A DNA stretch of 21,376 bases from positions 32,412-53,787 of the forward strand of contig DKVK01000053.1 in NCBI GenBank assembly GCA_002491165.1, written 5' to 3'. Both the position numbers and the translations under genes were made by a program. Below, one piece after another: positions 1 through 6,275 of this stretch. The notes under the pieces are model-generated. The model searched no databases, had not been told where the DNA came from, and was given only the letters and a program-made list of their open reading frames with translations. Source of the DNA: Porphyromonadaceae bacterium UBA7180. Its GTDB lineage: Bacteria > Bacteroidota > Bacteroidia > Bacteroidales > Muribaculaceae. Numbering within the stretch: the stretch's first letter is position 1; every line of letters starts with the position of its first letter.

Positions 1-1484
1 CCGTAATCGGCGTCGGCCATCTCGCCCGGACCGTTCACCACACACCCCATCACCGCTATTTTCAGGTGTTTGAGATGCGAAGTGGCCTCGCGTACCTGCC
101 GCAAGGTGCGCGGCAGGTCGAAGAGCGTGCGGCCGCAGCCGGGACACGCTATGTATTCGGTCTTGGAGATGCGCAGGCGGCAGGCTTGCAGGATGCTCAG
201 CGCCGTGCGGTCACGCTCCTCGCGGCTCAGCGCCGGTGCCACGAGGTCCATGCCGCTGCCGTAGCCGTTCAGCAGCAACGCGCCGAAGTCGGCCGCCGCT
301 TTCAGCTTCACGGTGTCGGCATCGGCGTCGCCATACTCAAGTCGTAGCACAACGGGGCTCTTCCCTCCGGCGGCGTAATAGCGGTCCAGCCAGGAACTCA
401 TCTCCCCTACCGCGTTGCGGTGCGACGAGGTAAGCGTCAGCACCTCGGCTTGCGGCGCGGCGGCGGGGTCGGAGGAAGCGTCGACCGCCTTCCAATCATC
501 TTCCGGCTCAATGTCAAGCCCCACCACGGGGAAGGGATTGCCGAGTGCAGGTGCATGTTCGCGAGAGGGGCGACAGTCCACCGTTTCCGGTTCAACGACA
601 GGGTCATGCCCTTCGCGGGCACAGATATAGTCGCGCAGCGCGCGGGCCACCGGTATCTCGTTCTGCGGAGGTTCGGAAAGTGACACGCGGATGGTGTCGC
701 CGAGCCCCTCGGCCAGCAGCGTACCGATTCCGACGGCGCTCTTGATGCGTCCGTCCTCGCCATCGCCGGCCTCCGTCACACCGAGATGAAGCGGGTAGTT
801 CATCCCTTCCTTCTCCATGGCGGCGACCAGCAGGCGTACCGTGCGCACCATCACCACCACGTTCGAGGCCTTGATGGAGATAACGATCTCGCGGAAACCG
901 GCACGTTCGCAGGCGCGCAGGAACTCCATCACCGACTCTACCATCCCCTCAGGCGTGTCGCCGTAGCGGCTCATGATGCGGTCGGAGAGGGAACCGTGGT
1001 TCACACCCAGGCGCAGCGCGGTGCCACGTTCGCGGCACGTCTTCAGCAGCGGTGCCAGCGCCTCGTCTATCTTCCGCAGTTCGGAGGCATACTCGGCGTC
1101 GGTGTATTCCAGCTTCTTGTACACGCGGCCGGGATCCACGAAGTTGCCGGGATTGATGCGCACCTTCTCCGAAGTCCCGGCGGCCACGTATGCGGCGCGG
1201 GGATTGAAGTGCACGTCGGCCACCAGCGGCACATCCACACCCATTTCCTTAAGACGCGCGGAGATATCGGCCATGTTGGCGGCTTCGCGTTCACCCTGCG
1301 TGGTGAGGCGCACTATCTCGCCGCCGGCGCGCGCTATGGCCGCGGCACACTGTGCCGACGCTTCGGTGTCGGCCGTAGGAGTGTCGGTCATCGATTGCAG
1401 GCGCACGGGATTCCCTCCCCCTACGCCCACATTGCCGACCTTCACCTCGCGCGAAAGGCGTCGCCGGTAGTTGTATCTGCTCAC
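1..1484 (-). CDS. ispG: 4-hydroxy-3-methylbut-2-enyl diphosphate synthase (IspG/GcpE), 3' end outside window
   Basis: IspG is the [4Fe-4S] enzyme that reductively opens methylerythritol cyclodiphosphate in the MEP isoprenoid pathway, in the cytosol. About 494 codons are visible and the C-terminus lies beyond the left edge. The N-terminal TIM-barrel reads GGNPVRLQSMTDTPTAD, followed by LVADVHFNPRAA and LGVNHGSLSDR. The cluster ligands appear late, as CPGC at about 447-450 and GCVVNGPGE with its Cys at about 481. Their late position marks the long form with an insert domain between barrel and Fe-S domain, known from Bacteroidetes, chlamydiae and plants, unlike the roughly 370-residue E. coli form. 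The start is GTG at 1484: an in-frame stop lies two codons upstream and the following residues match the family N-terminus. It begins 3 bp after purE stops, so the two are probably co-transcribed. Confidence 0.96.
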   Translation of the reverse strand, partial: MSRYNYRRRLSREVKVGNVGVGGGNPVRLQSMTDTPTADTEASAQCAAAIARAGGEIVRLTTQGEREAANMADISARLKEMGVDVPLVADVHFNPRAAYVAAGTSEKVRINPGNFVDPGRVYKKLEYTDAEYASELRKIDEALAPLLKTCRERGTALRLGVNHGSLSDRIMSRYGDTPEGMVESVMEFLRACERAGFREIVISIKASNVVVMVRTVRLLVAAMEKEGMNYPLHLGVTEAGDGEDGRIKSAVGIGTLLAEGLGDTIRVSLSEPPQNEIPVARALRDYICAREGHDPVVEPETVDCRPSREHAPALGNPFPVVGLDIEPEDDWKAVDASSDPAAAPQAEVLTLTSSHRNAVGEMSSWLDRYYAAGGKSPVVLRLEYGDADADTVKLKAAADFGALLLNGYGSGMDLVAPALSREERDRTALSILQACRLRISKTEYIACPGCGRTLFDLPRTLRQVREATSHLKHLKIAVMGCVVNGPGEMADADY

Positions 1485-1487
1485 TTT

Positions 1488-1994
1488 TCAGTTGGTTTTG
1501 AAACGGTATTTCAGTTCCGCCAGGCTTTCGTTGGCTTTCACTATCTTGGTTGAGAGGGAAGCCTTGTAGTCCTCCACTTTTTTAGCAACCACGGGGTCGC
1601 CGACGGCCAGGATTTCGCTGGCGAAGACAGCGGCGTTCAGGGCGCCGTTGACCGCCATAGTGGCCACGGGGATACCCGGCGGCATCTGCACGATGGCCAG
1701 CAGCGAGTCCAGTCCGTCGAAGGTTGAGCGTATGGGCACGCCGATGACGGGCAGCGGTGTCAAAGCCGCTATGATGCCGCCCAGGTGCGCCGCCATGCCG
1801 GCGGCAGCAATGATTACCTTTATGCCGCGCTCCTTGGCGGTGGTGGCATACTCTTCCACTTCGCGCGGGGTGCGGTGGGCCGAAAGGGCCAGCACCTCGA
1901 AGGGTATTTCCATCTGCTCGAAAAAGTCGCAAGCTTTCTGCATCACGGGCAGGTCGGAGGTGCTGCCCATTATCACTGTCACTAATGGTTTCAT
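1488..1994 (-). CDS. purE: N5-carboxyaminoimidazole ribonucleotide mutase (PurE, class I)
   Basis: PurE moves the carboxylate of N5-CAIR to C4, giving CAIR in de novo purine synthesis; it acts as a cytosolic octamer. The 168 residues match the usual single-domain length. Family motifs are clear: GSTSD at 10-14 (nucleotide phosphate binding), SAHRTP at 38-43 with the catalytic His, an AAGMAAHLGG loop, PVIGVP, and QMPPGIPVATMAVNGALNAA. Class I bacterial PurE works with the carboxylase PurK, which is not in this window. The ATG at 1994 directly gives the typical beta-strand MKPLVTVIMG. The gene sits between the PAP2-like gene (30 bp upstream) and ispG (3 bp downstream). A purE-ispG pair is common in Bacteroidales. 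Confidence 0.97.
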   Translation of the reverse strand: MKPLVTVIMGSTSDLPVMQKACDFFEQMEIPFEVLALSAHRTPREVEEYATTAKERGIKVIIAAAGMAAHLGGIIAALTPLPVIGVPIRSTFDGLDSLLAIVQMPPGIPVATMAVNGALNAAVFASEILAVGDPVVAKKVEDYKASLSTKIVKANESLAELKYRFKTN

Positions 1995-2024
1995 GTCGTT
2001 ATGTGTTTCAAAGAGAATTTCGGT

Positions 2025-2960
2025 TTAACTGAGGAAGAAAACGAAGCTCCATACGCAGACGAAGCCGTTGGCCATGCCGGCGAGGACCTGGGCCACGGTG
2101 TGCCGTCTGAGCCATACGCGCGCGGCGCAAAGCAGCCCTGTGAAGACCAGCCACGCGCAAAGCCATGCCACGGTGCGAGCGTCGGGCACCTGGTGGGCTA
2201 TATAGACAAGCAGGGCAACCACACCACCCATCCCGGCGGCATGTGCCGATATTTTCCACTTGAAGTTGACGATGAAGTTAACCAGCGCAGCCAATGCACC
2301 GCCGGCGTAGAAGAGCGACACCCACAGCGGCGCCGCTATGGAGGTCAGGAACTTGGCCGACGCCAGGTAACACAGGAACACCACTATATAAGGCAGCGTG
2401 CGCTCGCGGCGACGGTTCAGCCCGATGTCCGAGACCACGCCGAGCATCTTCAGCACAAGGAACACAACCGCCGGGACGGCCACGTTTATACCGGCTATGA
2501 CCAGCGTGGCCACCCACTTCTGCGCGGTCTGCGCCGTTACTGCGAGCACCGACAGGGTGAGGATGAAAAGTATGCCGTAGACCGGCGTCAGCAGCGGCAC
2601 GAATACCCATGAAAGGAAGTTGGAGATGCGGTCGAGCGGCGAGCCCTTCTCGCTTTCGGGCGGCCCGGGGAGGCCGTCGTCATTGCGGTCGTCGGAAGCG
2701 AGTTCTATCATACGCTTGAAACCCTCTTCCGCTATGTCGCGCGGCGAAGGCCTGCGTCCCTCCTCCTTGGGCTGTGGCATTTCCGGCTCCCTGGTTGCCT
2801 TTTTCTCCGGGTCGGCAGGTTGCGGCGCCGGAGCCGGCTCGCGGTAGCCCGGCATGAAGCGCTCGTGCCCCGACGGTTCCGGGACGTGCGGGGCACGGGA
2901 GCTTTCCGCAGCGTCGCCCTGACCGGGGGGCATATATCGTCTATTATCGTTATCTTCCAT
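2025..2960 (-). CDS. PAP2-like integral membrane protein with degenerate phosphatase motifs
   Basis: This is a 311-residue membrane protein. Residues 1-110 are rich in Pro, Glu and Arg, look disordered and probably face the cytosol. Residues 112-311 hold five or six hydrophobic segments. Remnants of the type 2 phosphatidic acid phosphatase (PAP2) signature are in order: RRERTLP at 184-190 (compare KX6RP), SAH at 238-240 (compare PSGH), and an RX5H element with Arg281 and His287, in which Gln291 replaces the usual Asp. The fold is therefore probably PAP2-like, but the exact catalytic set is altered, so activity on undecaprenyl or other lipid phosphates is uncertain. It starts 4 bp after the pseudouridine synthase stops and lies 30 bp before purE, so it belongs to the operon. 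The link to isoprenoid lipid chemistry (ispG downstream) is suggestive only. Confidence 0.78.
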   Translation of the reverse strand: MEDNDNRRYMPPGQGDAAESSRAPHVPEPSGHERFMPGYREPAPAPQPADPEKKATREPEMPQPKEEGRRPSPRDIAEEGFKRMIELASDDRNDDGLPGPPESEKGSPLDRISNFLSWVFVPLLTPVYGILFILTLSVLAVTAQTAQKWVATLVIAGINVAVPAVVFLVLKMLGVVSDIGLNRRRERTLPYIVVFLCYLASAKFLTSIAAPLWVSLFYAGGALAALVNFIVNFKWKISAHAAGMGGVVALLVYIAHQVPDARTVAWLCAWLVFTGLLCAARVWLRRHTVAQVLAGMANGFVCVWSFVFFLS

Positions 2961-2964
2961 AATC

Positions 2965-3891
2965 TCAATACCTTACAAGCCCGACGAACTTCGAAGGGAC
3001 CGGTAATTCAAATTTCATGTCGCGGCGGGTGCGCGGATGAGCGAAACGCAACGTGCGGGCGTGCAACGCAAGGCGATGTATCGGGCTGGCCTTGGCGCCG
3101 TATTTCCGGTCGCCCACTATGGGGAACCCGAGATCGTGGGCATGCACACGTATCTGGTTCTTGCGCCCGGTGTCGAGCGAGAAGTCGACCAGCGTGTACT
3201 GGTGGCCGCGTTCGCGCACACGGTAGCGCGTCACCGCCGGCCGTCCTTCGCCGTTGCGCGGCGAGGAGTACACCTCGTAGGCCGACGTCTCCATCAGGTC
3301 GGTGCGGATAACCCCGCTGTCCTGCGGCATGACGCCTTCAAGCACCGCCGTATAGGTGCGGTCCAGCACCATGTTGTTCCAGTTGTGCTGCAGCGCCGTC
3401 TGCGCCTCTATGTTCTTGGCGAAGAGCATCAGGCCCGATGTGTCGCGGTCCAGACGGTGCACCACGAATATCTTCTCCGAGGGATGGTCCTGCTTCACGT
3501 AGCGCTTCAGAATCCCGTAGGCGGTTTCCAGCTTTTTGGCCGAGCCGGTGCCCACGCTCAGCAGGCCGTAGCCTTTGTTGACCACTATGATGTCATCGTC
3601 CTCGTACACAATCTTCAGACGCGGATGGGCGAGCCTCGGCCAGGGGCGCGTAAGGTTCAGGGCAACCTCTTCGCCGGGTGCCACCGGGGTGTCGTGGCGC
3701 GTGGCAACAACGCCGCCCACACGTACATGGCCGTATTTCATCCATACTTTCACGTCACTGCGTTTCGGCGTGCCGAAGACGTACGGCCGAAGGTCGGAGC
3801 TCAGCAGCAATTCCATCAGCGGCTGCGCTTCCGCCCCCTTGTTGGTGAGCAGGAGCACCTTGTTCTCGCGGTAATCGTTTTCGCGTCTCAT
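2965..3891 (-). CDS. RluA-family RNA pseudouridine synthase
   Basis: The protein isomerises uridine to pseudouridine in rRNA or tRNA; the target cannot be read from sequence. It has 308 residues. An S4-like RNA-binding region covers about 24-82 (DVKVWMKYGHVRVGG). The catalytic domain follows, with DDDIIVVNKGYGLLSV at about 98-112 and the hallmark HRLDRDTSGL, whose Asp148 is the expected nucleophile. Later comes GRKNQIRVHAHDLGFPIVGD, the standard C-terminal motif of RluA/RluC/RluD enzymes, and LHARTLRFAHP. The start at 3891 is the only one that keeps the whole N-terminus; a second Met at residue 26 is possible. The gene lies 21 bp after the lipoprotein stop and 4 bp before the PAP2-like gene, consistent with one transcript. 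The exact paralogue (RluA, C or D) is not assigned. Confidence 0.94.
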   Translation of the reverse strand: MRRENDYRENKVLLLTNKGAEAQPLMELLLSSDLRPYVFGTPKRSDVKVWMKYGHVRVGGVVATRHDTPVAPGEEVALNLTRPWPRLAHPRLKIVYEDDDIIVVNKGYGLLSVGTGSAKKLETAYGILKRYVKQDHPSEKIFVVHRLDRDTSGLMLFAKNIEAQTALQHNWNNMVLDRTYTAVLEGVMPQDSGVIRTDLMETSAYEVYSSPRNGEGRPAVTRYRVRERGHQYTLVDFSLDTGRKNQIRVHAHDLGFPIVGDRKYGAKASPIHRLALHARTLRFAHPRTRRDMKFELPVPSKFVGLVRY

Positions 3892-3912
3892 AGTCTTAAT
3901 CTTTTTAAACGG

Positions 3913-4464
3913 TTATTGTTCGCCGCTGATCTCAATTTCTATGCGGCACCCTTCCAGTCCTTCGGGGGCGGTGCCGGTGAAGGTGAGCCGGCCGTTCTTC
4001 AGCGCGTAGACGCGGCAGTTCCCCTCGCGGCCGTGTACGTGTATCAGACGTTCGTCGCCGAAGGGAAGACAACTCACCACATACTTAGCCAACTCGTCGG
4101 CACGCATGTCGCCGTCGTTGACGTTCGACAGCGTGGCGCGCCCGGCCGACAGCACTTTAACTTCCCAAACGCCCGGATTCGTCTCCGTGTCGAGATAAAT
4201 GGGTTTTCCCTGCCCGTCGGTGAGCACACCCCGGTAGTTATAAACCGCAGAGTCGAGCTTTTCGCCAACCTCCACGGCGTCGACCAGCGAACGCACCACC
4301 ATTGCTATGTCGTTGTCGGCATGAAACTTTGGCTGAGGCGGCGTCACCTTGGCAGAATCCGCGGCGGAATCGGCCGTTTCACGGTTGCCGTTTCCGCACG
4401 CCACAAGCCCCGCGGCCAGCACGCAGCCGACCGCGGCGAAAATCACTAATTTTCTGCGTATCAT
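3913..4464 (-). CDS. Putative lipoprotein of unknown function
   Basis: This is a 183-residue exported protein that I do not recognise. The N-terminus MIRRKLVIFAAVG is positively charged then hydrophobic, and a lipobox LVAC places a lipidated Cys at residue 23. After it comes a short Ser/Ala/Asp linker (ETADSAADSAK) and a compact domain of about 140 residues with no motif I can name. I chose ATG at 4464 over a TTG at 4470: the TTG falls about where the transcript should begin after a TAATTTTG box, and ATG gives a normal signal peptide. It is the first gene of the five-gene minus-strand group ending in ispG. Its likely place is the inner leaflet of the outer membrane, but this is inferred from the lipobox alone. 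Confidence 0.8.
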   Translation of the reverse strand: MIRRKLVIFAAVGCVLAAGLVACGNGNRETADSAADSAKVTPPQPKFHADNDIAMVVRSLVDAVEVGEKLDSAVYNYRGVLTDGQGKPIYLDTETNPGVWEVKVLSAGRATLSNVNDGDMRADELAKYVVSCLPFGDERLIHVHGREGNCRVYALKNGRLTFTGTAPEGLEGCRIEIEISGEQ

Positions 4465-4474
4465 ATTCAAACTG

Positions 4475-4482
4475 CAAAATTA
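4475..4482 (-). promoter_or_regulatory. Bacteroidetes-type -7 promoter box for the lipoprotein-rluA-PAP2-purE-ispG group
   Basis: On the minus strand the box reads TAATTTTG, matching TAnnTTTG. No good TTTG is present at the expected -33 position. The predicted start of transcription falls near 4470, only about 6 nt before the ATG at 4464, so the mRNA would be almost leaderless. Confidence 0.6.
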
Positions 4483-4579
4483 CAAGTTTTTCACGGCATT
4501 CCGGCACTTTTCAGCACTTTTTTTCGTCCGGAACCCGAAAATTCTCCTCCGGCCCGTTACCGGCAGCACGATAACCACC

Positions 4580-4613
4580 GAAAAAGAATGCCCGAAACGT
4601 TTCCGCATCGGGC
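4580..4613 (-). terminator. Rho-independent terminator after the secreted protein gene
   Basis: On the minus strand a 6-bp stem GCCCGA/TCGGGC with a 12-nt loop is followed by a T-rich run (ATTCTTTTT). It sits about 28 bp after the stop of the 4642-5598 gene and separates it from the next promoter. The stem is short, so confidence is moderate. Confidence 0.55.
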
Positions 4614-4641
4614 ACCCGTTCTATGTCGGTATCACCAAAAC

Positions 4642-5598
4642 TCATCGTGCAATATGCTTTTCGCCGTCCTGAATGTAGATGGCGCCGCGCTGCGGATTGC
4701 GGATTTCCCGACCCATAAGGTCGTACATACGGGTGTCGCGCTCCGGCTTTTCTGAATTTATATCGCTGATTCCCGTTGTCGGGAAACTGTCGTTCAAACC
4801 TTTATAGATGATGTTCCCCTCCAGATCATATAGATTGTTGAAGTTGCGGTAAACTCTATAAGGCAGCACTTCATTGGTAAGCCGCAATTCTTCTGCACCA
4901 ATCATGTCTCCTTTACCTATATTGCCGACTCCCTCTTTATATGTGAAGTTTATACTATTGTATTCCTGTGCACTATATTTATCGGGAACGTAATCTTTAA
5001 AATCCATACCGCAGACAAATTCACGGTTACCGTCCCCGTCGGAAGATATTTCATTGACTTTGAACTGCATCTTGCAGTCCGGAATCAAATCTCTGAAATC
5101 GGGATTGCGCTGTATGAATTTCCAAAACGAATCACCTTCGTTGAGCGAGAAGTCGTACAGCAGAATTTCTTCTCCCTCCTGGAGAGTAGCAGGTTGTTCC
5201 TCTACATGGGAAGTTGTCGGATTAAGAATAATATAGTCACGGGTATTAGGATTGCGGAAATACACCTTGCCATTCTCTTCACGCATATATCCGATAAGCG
5301 TATGTTCGGGCACAAACGGTTTTGCCTGAGAATATTCCACGTATACATTACCGCTGTCATCTACCATGAGGGTTTCTCTCCAAGAGGAGACTCCTATGCG
5401 GACAAAATTATGGTAAAGGATAGTGCCGATTTCAGTTGTCCCGTCAAATACATATTGCTGCAACCGGACATCGAAGAAACCGTTCACCACCCCTTCCTGC
5501 TCAATATATTCCCATACACGGTCTTCGCGTATAAGCGGCTCGTAAGCCTGCGCCGTGAGGCTTACAAACACTAAAAAAATTAGTATCAGTTTATTCAT
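4642..5598 (-). CDS. Secreted protein with Por-secretion-like C-terminal tail
   Basis: This 318-residue protein is unfamiliar in its main body. It has a clean signal peptide, MNKLILIFLVFVSLTAQA, with cleavage expected before YEPLIRED. The middle part is rich in aromatic and acidic residues and predicted beta-strands (for example DRVWEYIEQEG and GDSFWKFIQR). The last ~30 residues, containing MYDLMGREIRNPQRGAIYI, resemble the short C-terminal tails (Y-D-L-x-G-R ... G-x-Y-I) that in Bacteroidetes often mark type IX cargo or surface proteins. Such tails also occur in species without a confirmed type IX system, so the route is open. Base composition is clearly more AT-rich than in the operon to its left. 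The gene appears monocistronic: a terminator follows and a 144-nt leader may precede it. Confidence 0.8.
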   Translation of the reverse strand: MNKLILIFLVFVSLTAQAYEPLIREDRVWEYIEQEGVVNGFFDVRLQQYVFDGTTEIGTILYHNFVRIGVSSWRETLMVDDSGNVYVEYSQAKPFVPEHTLIGYMREENGKVYFRNPNTRDYIILNPTTSHVEEQPATLQEGEEILLYDFSLNEGDSFWKFIQRNPDFRDLIPDCKMQFKVNEISSDGDGNREFVCGMDFKDYVPDKYSAQEYNSINFTYKEGVGNIGKGDMIGAEELRLTNEVLPYRVYRNFNNLYDLEGNIIYKGLNDSFPTTGISDINSEKPERDTRMYDLMGREIRNPQRGAIYIQDGEKHIAR

Positions 5599-5747
5599 AA
5601 GCTTAATGTTTTTAAGGTTGTTATTATTAATGGAATTGACGAGGAGTTTAGTTCACGGGCGGAGGATGCTTAGGATTCCGGCCTTAGGATAGTCCGAGGG
5701 TAAATTATACTCGACTTCAATTCCGTGGAATTTTCGTTAGTGATTCG

Positions 5748-5755
5748 CAAATATA
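5748..5755 (-). promoter_or_regulatory. Possible -7 box for the secreted protein gene
   Basis: The minus strand reads TATATTTG, fitting TAnnTTTG, about 150 bp before the ATG at 5598. No TTTG lies at the right distance upstream and the area is AT-rich, so chance is possible. The intervening leader contains an 8-bp direct repeat, ATCCTAAG, twice with 6 bp between. Confidence 0.35.
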
Positions 5756-5861
5756 TAGATAAATTTTCAAATAAGTGCTAAAATTAACGTTTTTAACATT
5801 TAATATTAACAATATAATCGCAAGTCAAAAAAGCTATTAACATCAGCTAATTTCTTAATTA

Positions 5862-6016
5862 AGTAGGAGAAGTAAGTAAATGTGCTTTTTTCTGCTGCCT
5901 GAATTGCGTCAGAGCCTCCTGGCGGAGGCGCTACGCAATACAGATAACTGCATATTATTAGAATTACACGCCTTTAACTTCGGTTTATAAAGAGCACATA
6001 TACTTACGTGCCTACT
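5862..6016. repeat. 155-bp element bounded by imperfect inverted repeats, with an internal hairpin
   Basis: The left arm (5862-5890) and right arm (5989-6016) are inverted copies. Both read AGTAGG, then 3-4 unmatched bases, then GTAAGTA, one mismatch, ATGTGCT, one mismatch, TTT. This gives 23 matched positions plus one small indel. Between the arms lies a separate hairpin at 5899-5943. Its outer stem is CTGAATTGCGT against ACGCAATACAG (10 of 11 pairs), and its inner stem is GCCTCC/GGAGGC with a TGGC loop. No ORF is present. It could be a MITE-like element or a structured RNA gene; no target-site duplication or promoter is evident. It makes up most of the non-coding stretch between 5599 and the promoter at 6068; the rest is AT-rich with nothing else recognised. 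Confidence 0.6.
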
Positions 6017-6067
6017 ATACTTTATTTGCTTCATAATTCTCAAAACTTTTAGAAACTTGGAGAATTA

Positions 6068-6099
6068 TTTGCGGGAACCGGGGATATTTGTTACCTTTG
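6068..6099 (+). promoter_or_regulatory. Promoter of the RelA/SpoT homologue gene
   Basis: TTTG (6068-6071) and TACCTTTG (6092-6099) are separated by exactly 20 bp, a full match to the Bacteroidetes housekeeping sigma consensus. Transcription should begin near 6105, leaving a leader of about 170 nt. Confidence 0.8.
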
Positions 6100-6104
6100 C
6101 ATCC

Positions 6105-6275
6105 GTCAGTTCCGCAACATCGGTCGCCGTCCGGCATGACCCGTATCCCGGAAATCCGGCGTTTATTAGTTTAGCCGCCGGATAATCCTCCGTGCGGTAT
6201 CAGATATACTAAACTCTTAAACCGATTAACTTTAAGTTGAGCTTGCTAAACTTAAACAACTTATTTCTATTCGAG
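6105..6275 (+). other. Long structured 5' leader of the RelA/SpoT homologue gene
   Basis: About 170 nt lie between the predicted transcript start and the ATG at 6276. It contains a perfect 8-bp inverted repeat, ATCCGGCG (6154-6161) with CGCCGGAT (6176-6183), around a 14-nt AT-rich loop, plus further GC-rich complementary pieces. No known riboswitch class is recognised. A TTG at 6237 is in frame, but the residues it would add are not conserved in the family. Confidence 0.4.

Noticed and set aside
3037..4449. Long plus-strand open frame (470 codons) opposite the pseudouridine synthase and lipoprotein genes
   Set aside because: It is the antisense shadow of two well-supported genes in GC-rich DNA, it spans their boundary, and its product (many His, Val, Arg) has no recognisable domain.
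5668..5690. Direct repeat of an 8-mer (CTTAGGAT) as a regulator site or CRISPR-like repeat
   Set aside because: Only two copies with 6 bp between; no further copies, so chance cannot be excluded and it is not an array.
5862..6016. 6S RNA
   Set aside because: A 6S RNA should have one long rod with a central bubble; here the internal hairpin is off-centre and a 45-nt unpaired stretch remains on one side. No promoter was found.
6237..6275. TTG start for the RelA/SpoT homologue
   Set aside because: It would add 13 residues (LLNLNNLFLFE) not seen in the family; ATG 6276 precedes the conserved region at normal distance.
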